Assembly: GCA_964493515.1 (NCBI GenBank)
Contig: CAZBNJ010000047.1
Span: forward strand, 1 to 12,288
Length of the DNA stretch: 12,288 bases
Direction: 5' to 3'
From: CANRIN01 sp964493515
GTDB lineage: Bacteria > Bacillota > Clostridia > Oscillospirales > JAAYOS01
Of the stretch, positions 6,719-12,288 are shown piece by piece. The translations under genes and the position numbers were made by a program. Under the pieces are notes generated by a model. It was not told the origin of the DNA, searched no databases, and saw nothing but the letters and a program-made list of their open reading frames with translations. Positions within the stretch are counted from its first letter, which is position 1. Each line of letters opens with the position of its first letter.

Positions 6719-6842
6719 GGAAATACAGGTGTTTTTGTGCATCTTTACACGCCGTTTGTGACAACGCACAAAATTTCGAAAAATGCCTCCGAAAAATTCA
6801 CACAACTTTTATCTTGCAATTACCGTCCGTCAATTCAAAAAA

Positions 6843-6869
6843 GTTACAAAAGGTTACAAAATGGTTACA
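6843..6869 (-). promoter_or_regulatory. Three tandem TGTAAC boxes (WalR/YycF-like) upstream of the yabE-like gene
   Basis: On the minus strand, TGTAAC occurs at 6869-6864, 6858-6853 and 6848-6843. The first two are spaced N5, an exact fit to the WalR box TGTWAH-N5-TGTWAH; the third follows after N4. The array lies about 125 bases upstream of the main -35 box and only 8 bases upstream of a second, weaker TTGACG at about 6825-6835. WalR controls cell-wall hydrolases in Firmicutes, which suits a 3D-domain target. The regulator is inferred. Confidence 0.5.
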
Positions 6870-6908
6870 AACGCACAAAGCTTTTTTCGGCGCCTTGTCA
6901 CGCTCGCG

Positions 6909-7017
6909 TTGGACGCATCACGGCGTCTTAACATCTGCCGCAAATCCCGCTCCCGAGCAAGCGGGGCTTGCTCTCCGCGGTCGTAATGCGGCTGGATGTT
7001 AATCCCCCTATGCGTCT
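6909..7017. repeat. Nested inverted-repeat element flanked by a 9-bp direct repeat (MITE-like or structured RNA)
   Basis: Three layers of inverted repeat are nested. The outermost is GACGCAT (6912-6918) with ATGCGTC (7010-7016). Inside it TTAACATC-T-GCCGCA (6928-6942) pairs with TGCGGC-TG-GATGTTAA (6987-7002). At the centre GAGCAAG (6955-6961) pairs with CTTGCTC (6967-6973). A competing inner stem, CCCGCT (6946-6951) with AGCGGG (6960-6965), overlaps the central one. The 109-base block is bracketed by ACGCTCGCG at 6900-6908 and 7018-7026, like a 9-bp target-site duplication. It starts 2 bases beyond the dpaB stop codon. It encodes no protein. Confidence 0.5.
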
Positions 7018-7027
7018 ACGCTCGCGC

Positions 7028-7624
7028 TCAGAAAATTATCGGCTGCACCTGCTCGCCGCGCATCGCGGCCTCGACGGTCTCCTCCAGCTTGGTGAAGTCG
7101 GCGATGCAGCTGCGCGGCTTGCCCGATGGGTCGTCCTGCGCGAGCGGCACGAAATACACGTTGCGCCGGCAGAGCAGCGTCCCGATGTTCTGCGCCGACG
7201 CCGACAGCGCGTCGTTGGTCGCGAGCGCTATCACCAGCGGTCGCTCGTTTCGCAGATGCGCCTTTGCCGCCATCAGCACCGCGCTGTCGCAGATCCCCAG
7301 CGCGAGCTTTGCCAGCGTGTTCGATGTACACGGCGCAATGACCATCAGGTCGAGCAGCTTCTTCGGGCCGATCGGCTCGGTCTCGTACACGCTTGTCAGT
7401 ATCTTCGCGCCGCCGCACGCGTCACCGACCCGCTTTCGCCAGTAGTCCGCCGTGCCGAAGCGCGTGGTCGTGTTATACGTTATGTCCGACATTATCGGCA
7501 TCATCTCCGCGCCGGTCGCCTCCGCAAACCGTTCAAGCGCGCTCACCGCCGGCTCAAGCGTGCAGAACGAGCCGCAGAGCGCCCATCCCACGCGCTTAGG
7601 CGACAGTGAGATGTTGTTATCCAT
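7028..7624 (-). CDS. dpaB: Dipicolinate synthase subunit B (flavoprotein-like)
   Basis: This is the second subunit of dipicolinate synthase (SpoVFB), which with DpaA oxidises dihydrodipicolinate-type intermediates to dipicolinic acid in the sporulating mother cell. The 198-residue length is typical. It has the flavoprotein-like Rossmann fold: RVGWALCGSFCTLEP (11-25) at the N-terminus, DITYNTTTRFG (47-57), VIAPCTSNTLAKLALGICD (95-113) and LVIALATNDALS (130-141). The start ATG 7624 lies one base after the dpaA stop. Its ribosome site, GGAGGG, lies inside the last codons of dpaA, so the two are translationally coupled. Codons 1-6 of the longer open frame (MTEGFD) belong to dpaA overlap and are rejected. 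Presence of dpaAB marks a spore former. Confidence 0.95.
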   Translation of the reverse strand: MDNNISLSPKRVGWALCGSFCTLEPAVSALERFAEATGAEMMPIMSDITYNTTTRFGTADYWRKRVGDACGGAKILTSVYETEPIGPKKLLDLMVIAPCTSNTLAKLALGICDSAVLMAAKAHLRNERPLVIALATNDALSASAQNIGTLLCRRNVYFVPLAQDDPSGKPRSCIADFTKLEETVEAAMRGEQVQPIIF

Positions 7625-7625
7625 A

Positions 7626-8519
7626 TCAAATCCCTCCGTCATAGAGTATATTGTATATGCTGTCGCGAATTATCGCGCCGGCAGTTATCGGCGAGGTCTT
7701 GCCGGGCAAGCTGAGCGCCCATATCACGTTCACGCCCAGCTCCCGAGCCGCGTCAAAGTCCAGTCCGCCCGGCTTGGACGCAAGGTCTATCACCACCGCG
7801 TCGCGCTTAACGCGCTCGAGAGCGTCGCGGCCGAGCACCCTCGACGGCACGGTGTTGAATATCACGTCGTAATCCTGCGCGATGTCCGCGACGCTCTCTG
7901 TGCGTACCGCACGCGCCCCGAACGCCTCTATCCACGCAAGATCCTCATACTTGCGTGCGGACGCACTGACGCGGCACCCAAGTCCGCGCAGTCCGAGCGT
8001 CAGCAGCTTGCCTATCCTCCCGAATCCGACCACCAGCGCGCGGGAAGTCCCCAGCGTCACCGGCAGATTGTCGGCGGCAAGCGCGATGGCGGCCTCGGCG
8101 GTCGCAGCCGCGTTCGCCACCGCAAGCTCCTCCCGCTCAAAATAGTCGGTAAGCCGCAGTCCGCGCGCGGCGGCAGCCTTGGCGAGTTCGTCCTTCACCA
8201 TGCCCGCCATCACCGGAGTCCCCGGCGCAAGCGTGTCCAGCAGCTCGTTTACAGATATCTTGACCTTGCTCAGCGGAGCGGACAGCATGCCGCCCTCCGC
8301 CACCGCGGGCAGCGGCAGAATGACAACGCACCCCTTCGGCAGCGCCGACGGATGCGCGACCTCCTTCAGCAGTTTGTCCGCCGGCGAATGTTCGCGCGCC
8401 TCGTTTGCGTAAGTAAAAACCTCGTGTCTGTCGGCGGCGAGCTGCCGCGCAAGACACACCTGCCGCAGATCGCCTCCTATAACGGCGAACGCCCGCGGCT
8501 CGGGCGTAACAATGTTCAT
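7626..8519 (-). CDS. dpaA: Dipicolinate synthase subunit A
   Basis: DpaA (SpoVFA) is the NAD(P)-binding subunit of dipicolinate synthase, the last step to the spore-core chelator DPA, branching from the lysine/diaminopimelate pathway. The 297-residue length equals that of B. subtilis DpaA. Visible motifs are an N-terminal FAVIGGDLRQ (11-20), the dinucleotide fold ALVVGFGRIGKLL (161-173, with GFGRIG at 165-170), VIDLASKPGGLDF (243-255) and the family tail ALSLPGKTSPITAG (268-281). The start is ATG 8519, with GGGAGG 8 bases upstream; the frame stays open into the rnj terminator, so earlier starts are rejected. It forms a two-gene operon with dpaB (1-base gap). A sigma-K-like promoter is possible just upstream. 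asd, dapG and dapA, next to dpaB in B. subtilis, are absent here. Confidence 0.96.
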   Translation of the reverse strand: MNIVTPEPRAFAVIGGDLRQVCLARQLAADRHEVFTYANEAREHSPADKLLKEVAHPSALPKGCVVILPLPAVAEGGMLSAPLSKVKISVNELLDTLAPGTPVMAGMVKDELAKAAAARGLRLTDYFEREELAVANAAATAEAAIALAADNLPVTLGTSRALVVGFGRIGKLLTLGLRGLGCRVSASARKYEDLAWIEAFGARAVRTESVADIAQDYDVIFNTVPSRVLGRDALERVKRDAVVIDLASKPGGLDFDAARELGVNVIWALSLPGKTSPITAGAIIRDSIYNILYDGGI

Positions 8520-8537
8520 AGGCACTACCTCCCGTTG

Positions 8538-8567
8538 CAGAGTATGCTCGGGCGGCGGGATGGGTGC
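8538..8567 (-). promoter_or_regulatory. Possible sigma-K-type promoter of dpaAB
   Basis: On the minus strand GCACC (8563-8567), 16 bases, then CATACTCTG (8538-8546) resemble the sigma-K pattern (AC at -35, CATAnnnTA at -10), missing the last A. dpaAB is a known mother-cell sigma-K target in B. subtilis. No sigma-A-like promoter was seen in the 70 bases between the rnj terminator and dpaA. The predicted start of transcription falls very near the ribosome site, which weakens the call. Confidence 0.25.
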
Positions 8568-8586
8568 AGGGCCTTCGGTCGGATAG

Positions 8587-8616
8587 AAAAAACAGGAGCC
8601 GTGCGGCTCCTGTTTT
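8587..8616 (-). terminator. Intrinsic terminator after the RNase J gene
   Basis: A perfect 12-bp stem, AAAACAGGAGCC (8589-8600) with GGCTCCTGTTTT (8605-8616), has a GTGC loop and a run of six T on the minus strand. It lies 18 bases past the RNase J stop and insulates dpaAB from it. A-tract and T-tract are both present, so it may also work in the other direction. Confidence 0.9.
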
Positions 8617-8634
8617 CGGTGTATTCGGTTTAGC

Positions 8635-10794
8635 TCAACCTTCAAGCAGAACGACCATCACTATCGGCTGTCGCTTCGAGCTTTTCCATATGTGATCGCT
8701 TATCCTCGCGCGTATCACCGTCCGCAGAGCCGCCCAGTCGCGCTTATAGGCGTACTCCTCCGCCGCGTCCGCCGCGATGGTCTCCATCTGCTTCAGCGCG
8801 CTGTCGCCCGAGCCGAGCGCAAATCCGCGCGCCACCACCTCCGGTCCCGCGGTCACGATGCCGTTTCGATAGTCCACCGACAGCGCGACGATTATCACGC
8901 CGTCCTCCGACATCGCCTGACGGTCGCGGAGCACCGCGCTCGCCACGTCGTTTCCGAGCGTGCCGTCAAGCAGCACCTGTCCCGCCGGAACGCTGCCCGC
9001 AAGCCGCGCCGAGGTCGGCGTCAGCTCGAGCACCCGTCCGTTCTCGCTTATAAAGATGTTCTTCTGGTCAACGCCCACCGCCATCGCCAGCCGTGCGTGC
9101 TGACGCAGCATCTTGAACTCGCCGTGCACCGGCATGAAGAACTTCGGCTTTACCAGTCCGAGCATCAGCTTCAGCTCCTCCTGACAGGCGTGTCCGGAGA
9201 CGTGCAGCGCGTTCTGACGCTCGTACACAACGTCCGCTCCGCGGCGCATCAGGTCGTTTATCAGCCGCGCTATCGACCCCTCGTTTCCGGGTATCGGCGA
9301 AGCCGATATTATCACGCGGTCGGTCACGCCTATCGACACCTGCTTGTGGGTGCCGTTCGCCATGCGGCTCAGCGCGGACAGCGTCTCGCCCTGACTGCCG
9401 GTGGTCACTATCACCAGCTTGGACGGCACGATGCTGTGTATCGAGTTTATGTCCACCAGCGTGCCGGCGGGCAGATCGACATATCCCATTTTCACCGCGA
9501 GCTGCATCACTTTTTCCATCGAGCGGCCGGAGATCGCGACCTTGCGCCCCACCTTCACCGCCGCCTCGGCTATCTGGATTATGCGGTGCACGTTCGACGC
9601 GAAGGTGGTCACGATTATCCGCTGATTGCAGCCCTGGAACATCGTGTTGAACGTCTCGCCGACGGTTCGCTCGCTCATCGTGTAGCCCGGCCGCTCGACG
9701 TTTGTCGAGTCGCTCAGCATCGCAAGCACGCCCTGCCTGCCGTACTCGGCAAACCGTCCGAGGTCTATCATTTCCCCCTCGACGGGCGTGGTGTCTATCT
9801 TAAAGTCGCCGGTCTGTATCACAACGCCCACCGGCGTGGTTATCGCGTACGCAACCGCGTCCGGCGTGGAGTGGTTGACGTTTATCGCCTCCACCTCAAA
9901 GCATCCGGCGCGCACCTTCTCGCCCGGTCTTATCGTCACCAGATCCGCGCGGTTCAGCAGGTTCGCCTCCTCCAGCTTTCCCTCGATAAGCCCGCGCGCA
10001 AACGGAGTCGCGTATATCGGCGGATTCATCTCGCGGCACATATAGCTCACCGCGCCGATGTGGTCCTCGTGACCGTGGGTTATAAAGCACGCGCGAACGC
10101 GGTTCTTGTTCGCGAACAGATAGCTCAGGTCGGGCATAACCACGTCCACGCCGTACATGTCGTCCTCCGGAAAGGACATTCCGCAGTCGACCATGATGAT
10201 GTCCTCGCCGTACTCGTACAGCGTCACGTTTTTGCCTATCTCGAGCAGCCCGCCGAGCGGGATTATCCGCAGCTTTCCGTTTGCCGGCGCGGAGCCTCGC
10301 CTTGCCGAGGTCGACTTCGCCACCGGACGCGGAGCCTCGGCGCCGTTTCGTCCCGCGCGACGCGGTCCGGCGTGGTATGCCTGCACCGGGATGGTCGCGT
10401 ACTGCTTCTGCTGCGCGGCGTTCGTCGACTGCCTTCCGTTTTGACGCTTTTCGACATTGTTCGTCACATTCTGATTTTTCGCGACGTTACTCGTCACGTT
10501 CTGGCTCTTTGCGACGTTATTCGTCGCGTTCTGACTCTTTGCGGCATTGTTCGCCGCCGTCGGCTTCGGTTTGTTCTTCGACCCTGCCGGCCGACCGCGG
10601 CGCTTGGGCTGCGTCCCGTTCGACGGCTGCCCCTGACGGTTTTCGACATTATTCGACGCGTTCTGACCGTTCCCGCCGTTCGACGTGCCGAACTCCCTGC
10701 TCGGCAGACGATTTTCGTTTTTCGCGCGCGAGCTGTCCGGCAGCGTCGTCTTTGGGGGACGACCCCGTCTTTTCGGTCTTTGGTTCTCGTTCAT
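8635..10794 (-). CDS. rnj: Ribonuclease J with an AT-hook-like, asparagine-rich N-terminal extension
   Basis: This 719-residue metallo-beta-lactamase/beta-CASP ribonuclease has dual endo- and 5'-3' exonuclease chemistry and is central to mRNA decay and rRNA maturation in Firmicutes. The core begins near residue 174 (LRIIPLGGLLEIGKN). Its motifs are THGHEDHIG (239-247; zinc ligands H240, H242, D244, H245), H308 (NVNHST), D330 (QTGD), SDSTNVERPG (361-370), SGHACQEEL (533-541) and MPVHGE (554-559), followed by the C-terminal domain. Bacillus RNase J1 and J2 are about 555 residues; the excess is an added N-terminus of about 170 residues. It holds two AT-hook cores, KRRGRPPK (8-15) and KRRGRPAGSK (64-73), and decapeptide repeats around QNxTNNVAKS (about 82-119, with a lone copy near 43-54). 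It then has an R/A/P-rich linker. The start ATG 10794 has GGGAG 11 bases upstream. No sibling paralogue is visible here, so rnjA and rnjB cannot be told apart. It precedes dpaAB. Confidence 0.95.
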   Translation of the reverse strand: MNENQRPKRRGRPPKTTLPDSSRAKNENRLPSREFGTSNGGNGQNASNNVENRQGQPSNGTQPKRRGRPAGSKNKPKPTAANNAAKSQNATNNVAKSQNVTSNVAKNQNVTNNVEKRQNGRQSTNAAQQKQYATIPVQAYHAGPRRAGRNGAEAPRPVAKSTSARRGSAPANGKLRIIPLGGLLEIGKNVTLYEYGEDIIMVDCGMSFPEDDMYGVDVVMPDLSYLFANKNRVRACFITHGHEDHIGAVSYMCREMNPPIYATPFARGLIEGKLEEANLLNRADLVTIRPGEKVRAGCFEVEAINVNHSTPDAVAYAITTPVGVVIQTGDFKIDTTPVEGEMIDLGRFAEYGRQGVLAMLSDSTNVERPGYTMSERTVGETFNTMFQGCNQRIIVTTFASNVHRIIQIAEAAVKVGRKVAISGRSMEKVMQLAVKMGYVDLPAGTLVDINSIHSIVPSKLVIVTTGSQGETLSALSRMANGTHKQVSIGVTDRVIISASPIPGNEGSIARLINDLMRRGADVVYERQNALHVSGHACQEELKLMLGLVKPKFFMPVHGEFKMLRQHARLAMAVGVDQKNIFISENGRVLELTPTSARLAGSVPAGQVLLDGTLGNDVASAVLRDRQAMSEDGVIIVALSVDYRNGIVTAGPEVVARGFALGSGDSALKQMETIAADAAEEYAYKRDWAALRTVIRARISDHIWKSSKRQPIVMVVLLEG
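10452..10541. repeat. Three tandem 30-bp coding repeats in the rnj N-terminal extension
   Basis: Three imperfect 30-bp units lie at 10452-10481, 10482-10511 and 10512-10541, each encoding ten residues of the pattern AKSQNVTNNV. A decayed fourth unit follows at 10542, and a separate related copy lies at 10644-10673 next to the first AT-hook. The units are in frame and contiguous, so they are protein repeats that could expand or contract by slippage. Confidence 0.75.
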
Positions 10795-10947
10795 ATAGTT
10801 AAAATCTCCCTTTTTTCACGGCATAAAAATGCCATACAATATATAATCAACGCGAAAATATCCTTCGCGCAAATTCCAAGCGGATCGTGCACGGAAGCTC
10901 TCTCCGCGCACACCCAAAAATTACCTGATTCAATTCTCGTTAGGAAT

Positions 10948-10977
10948 ATTATACCACACTCCGCACCGAATATGCAA
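10948..10977 (-). promoter_or_regulatory. Promoter of rnj
   Basis: On the minus strand TTGCAT (10972-10977), an 18-base spacer and a perfect TATAAT (10948-10953) preceded by TGTGG (extended -10). Transcription would begin near 10941, leaving a leader of about 147 bases. Confidence 0.65.
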
Positions 10978-11038
10978 CTACATTTTTCTGTCGATATCGC
11001 GCTCTCGATTTATCGGCAAAAAAACGAAAAAATACCCC

Positions 11039-11067
11039 TTTACAAATGCGTCTTTATGTATTATGAT
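11039..11067 (+). promoter_or_regulatory. Promoter of the Gfo/Idh/MocA oxidoreductase gene
   Basis: TTTACA (11039-11044), a 17-base spacer and TATGAT (11062-11067), pointing to the oxidoreductase. The leader would be about 73 bases. Confidence 0.6.
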
Positions 11068-11146
11068 GTATGTGTCAACAAATGGAATCGCTTGCACCGC
11101 ATCCCAAAAACGGGTAAGCAAAAACAACGAATGGAGGCTACATACC

Positions 11147-12288
11147 ATGAAAGACACAGTACGCATTGGCTTTATCGGCTGCGGCGGAATAGCCAATCAG
11201 AAGCACCTGCCGGCGATGTTCTGCGAGAAGCAGAACGGCGCTCAGCTCGTCGCGTTCTGCGACCTCATCCCCGAGCGCGCTCAGGCGGCTGCCGACAAGT
11301 ACGGCGATCCGGGCGCGAAGGTCTACACCGACTATCATGAGCTGCTCGCCGATCCGACCATCGACGCCGTTCACGTCCTTACCCCGAACGTCGCTCACTG
11401 CGAGATCAGCTGCGCGGCTATGGAGGCGGGCAAGCACGTCCTCTGCGAGAAGCCGATGGCTGCGACCAAGGAAGACGCCGAGCGCATGATGGAAGTCCAC
11501 AAGAAGACCGGCAAGATGCTCACCATCGGCTATCAGTATCGTCACTTCGACGCCAACGCGACCGCAAAGAAGGTCGTCGACACCGGCGCGCTGGGCGAGA
11601 TCTACTACGCCGAGGCTTCCTACATCCGTCGCCGCGGCGTCCCGACCTGGGGCGTGTTCCCGGACAAGTCCAAGCAGGGCGGCGGCCCGCTGATCGACAT
11701 CGCCACCCACGTTCTCGACCTCACTCTGTGGATGATGAACAACTACGAGCCGGCGGTCGTTCTCGGCACCTCGTTTGAGAAGCTGGGCAAGCTGCTCACG
11801 CCGGAGGAGCAGGGACAGAAGAACTGGAAGGGCGAGCCGGATCCGTGGGATAACAAGACCTTCGAGGTCGAGGACAGCGCGATGGGCTTTATCCGCATGA
11901 AGAACGGCGCCTGCATCTACCTCAAGAGCTCGTGGGCGCTGAACATGGCGCAGGATCCGGGACAGGTTCTCCTCTGCGGCACCAAGGGCGGTCTCGACAC
12001 CTATGGCGGCGTCGTCACCCTCAACAATGTCGTGGGCGGCAACCTCTCGGTCGCGCAGGTCGGCGAGAAGCGCGCTATGGTCATGCCGGGCTTCGGACCG
12101 GACGGAATGCGTCCGCAGCCGTCCAAGGAGGCTCAGATCTGGGTCCACGCTCTTAAGACCGAGAACCAGAAGGATCTGTTCGTCCAGCCGGAGCAGGCGC
12201 TCACCATCACCCGCATACTCGACGCTATCTACGAGTCGAACCGCACCGGCAAGGCCGTCTACTTCGGTGACGACGGCAGGGCGCTTCC
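11147..12288 (+). CDS. Gfo/Idh/MocA-family NAD(P)-dependent oxidoreductase (3' end cut by window edge)
   Basis: 380 codons are visible and the frame is still open at the window end. The N-terminal Rossmann domain has VRIGFIGCGGIANQKHLPA (5-23, GxGxxA dinucleotide motif), VHVLTPNVAHCEI (75-87) and the family signature CEKPMA (100-105) with catalytic-type K102. The second domain has the GGGPLIDIATHVLDL segment (178-192), with D184 and H188 of the GG...D...H active-site motif. Such enzymes oxidise or reduce sugars, inositols or sugar derivatives; the substrate cannot be told from this sequence. An insert near 215-240 (LTPEEQGQKNWKGEPDPWDN) is typical of longer members of the family. The start ATG follows GGAGG (11133-11137) by 9 bases. 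It is divergent from rnj with its own promoter and probably leads a catabolic operon to the right. Confidence 0.92.
   Translation, partial: MKDTVRIGFIGCGGIANQKHLPAMFCEKQNGAQLVAFCDLIPERAQAAADKYGDPGAKVYTDYHELLADPTIDAVHVLTPNVAHCEISCAAMEAGKHVLCEKPMAATKEDAERMMEVHKKTGKMLTIGYQYRHFDANATAKKVVDTGALGEIYYAEASYIRRRGVPTWGVFPDKSKQGGGPLIDIATHVLDLTLWMMNNYEPAVVLGTSFEKLGKLLTPEEQGQKNWKGEPDPWDNKTFEVEDSAMGFIRMKNGACIYLKSSWALNMAQDPGQVLLCGTKGGLDTYGGVVTLNNVVGGNLSVAQVGEKRAMVMPGFGPDGMRPQPSKEAQIWVHALKTENQKDLFVQPEQALTITRILDAIYESNRTGKAVYFGDDGRAL

Larger units (their letters stand above)
6518..7027. other. 510-base non-coding region between dpaB and the yabE-like gene
   Basis: No convincing gene is seen on either strand: the short open frames lack ribosome sites and recognisable products. 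The half next to yabE (6518-6890) is AT-rich and holds its leader, promoter and TGTAAC repeats. The half next to dpaB (6900-7026) is GC-rich and holds a nested inverted-repeat element. A clear U-tract terminator for dpaB is not visible. Confidence 0.6.
10795..11146. other. Divergent intergenic region between rnj and the oxidoreductase gene
   Basis: This 352-base AT-rich region has no credible gene. It holds an rnj promoter and a structured leader of about 147 bases on the minus strand, and the oxidoreductase promoter on the plus strand. Two small hairpins lie in the rnj leader: GGCAT-AAAA-ATGCC (10820-10833) and CGCGAA-N7-TTCGCG (10851-10869). The stretch 10980-11035 shows nothing I can name. 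Confidence 0.55.

Noticed and set aside
6564..6761. 65-codon open frame in the yabE leader
   Set aside because: No ribosome site, unusual composition, and it is antisense to the leader and promoter of the yabE-like gene.
10452..10673. Regularly spaced 30-bp repeats as a CRISPR array
   Set aside because: The units are contiguous without unique spacers and encode in-frame peptide repeats of the RNase J extension.
8692..11340. Open frame of about 880 codons on the plus strand
   Set aside because: It is antisense to RNase J, runs through the intergenic region and into the oxidoreductase in the wrong frame; the composition is that of a shadow.

Overview
The window is a gene-dense, GC-rich bacterial chromosome segment. 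It most likely comes from a spore-forming member of the Clostridia. Evidence for this: both dipicolinate synthase subunits (dpaA, dpaB); RNase J; a YabE-type G5/3D cell-wall protein beside rsmA; a YmdB phosphodiesterase; GTP-type PEP carboxykinase; strong AGGAGG-like ribosome binding sites with a TTG and a GTG start; and AT-rich spacers carrying TTGACA/TATAAT promoters. The exact order cannot be fixed from sequence alone. No rRNA, tRNA, CRISPR array, insertion-sequence transposase or prophage gene was seen.

Layout. 1-464 (minus): start of a secreted S-layer-homology protein, cut by the window edge, with a clear promoter, a perfect palindrome over the -10 box and WalR-like direct repeats upstream. 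640-1410 (minus): ymdB-type phosphodiesterase. 1617-2549 (plus): AEC-family permease, divergent from ymdB. It converges on pckG (2663-4450, minus) over a shared bidirectional terminator. 4542-5462 (minus): rsmA with its own near-consensus promoter. 5621-6517 (minus): yabE-like G5/3D protein behind a long AT-rich leader with a strong promoter and three TGTAAC repeats. 6900-7026: a compact nested inverted-repeat element flanked by a 9-bp direct repeat. 7028-8519 (minus): dpaA-dpaB operon. 8635-10794 (minus): RNase J with an unusual N-terminal extension of about 170 residues. 10795-11146: divergent regulatory region. 11147-12288 (plus): Gfo/Idh/MocA oxidoreductase, running off the end.

Themes. 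Three genes act on RNA or ribosomes: RNase J, YmdB and RsmA. Their promoters share a TGTGGTA extended -10 form. Two genes act at the cell surface (the SLH protein and the YabE-like protein), and both have TGTAAC direct repeats that fit the WalR/YycF box, hinting at a common cell-wall stress circuit. dpaAB makes dipicolinic acid in the mother cell during sporulation. pckG, the AEC permease and the oxidoreductase belong to central or accessory metabolism.

The points most worth a second look are the RNase J extension (two AT-hook cores plus asparagine-rich decapeptide repeats), the WalR-like sites, the palindrome at the SLH promoter, and the MITE-like nested element beside dpaB. I did not find a clearly new multi-gene system.
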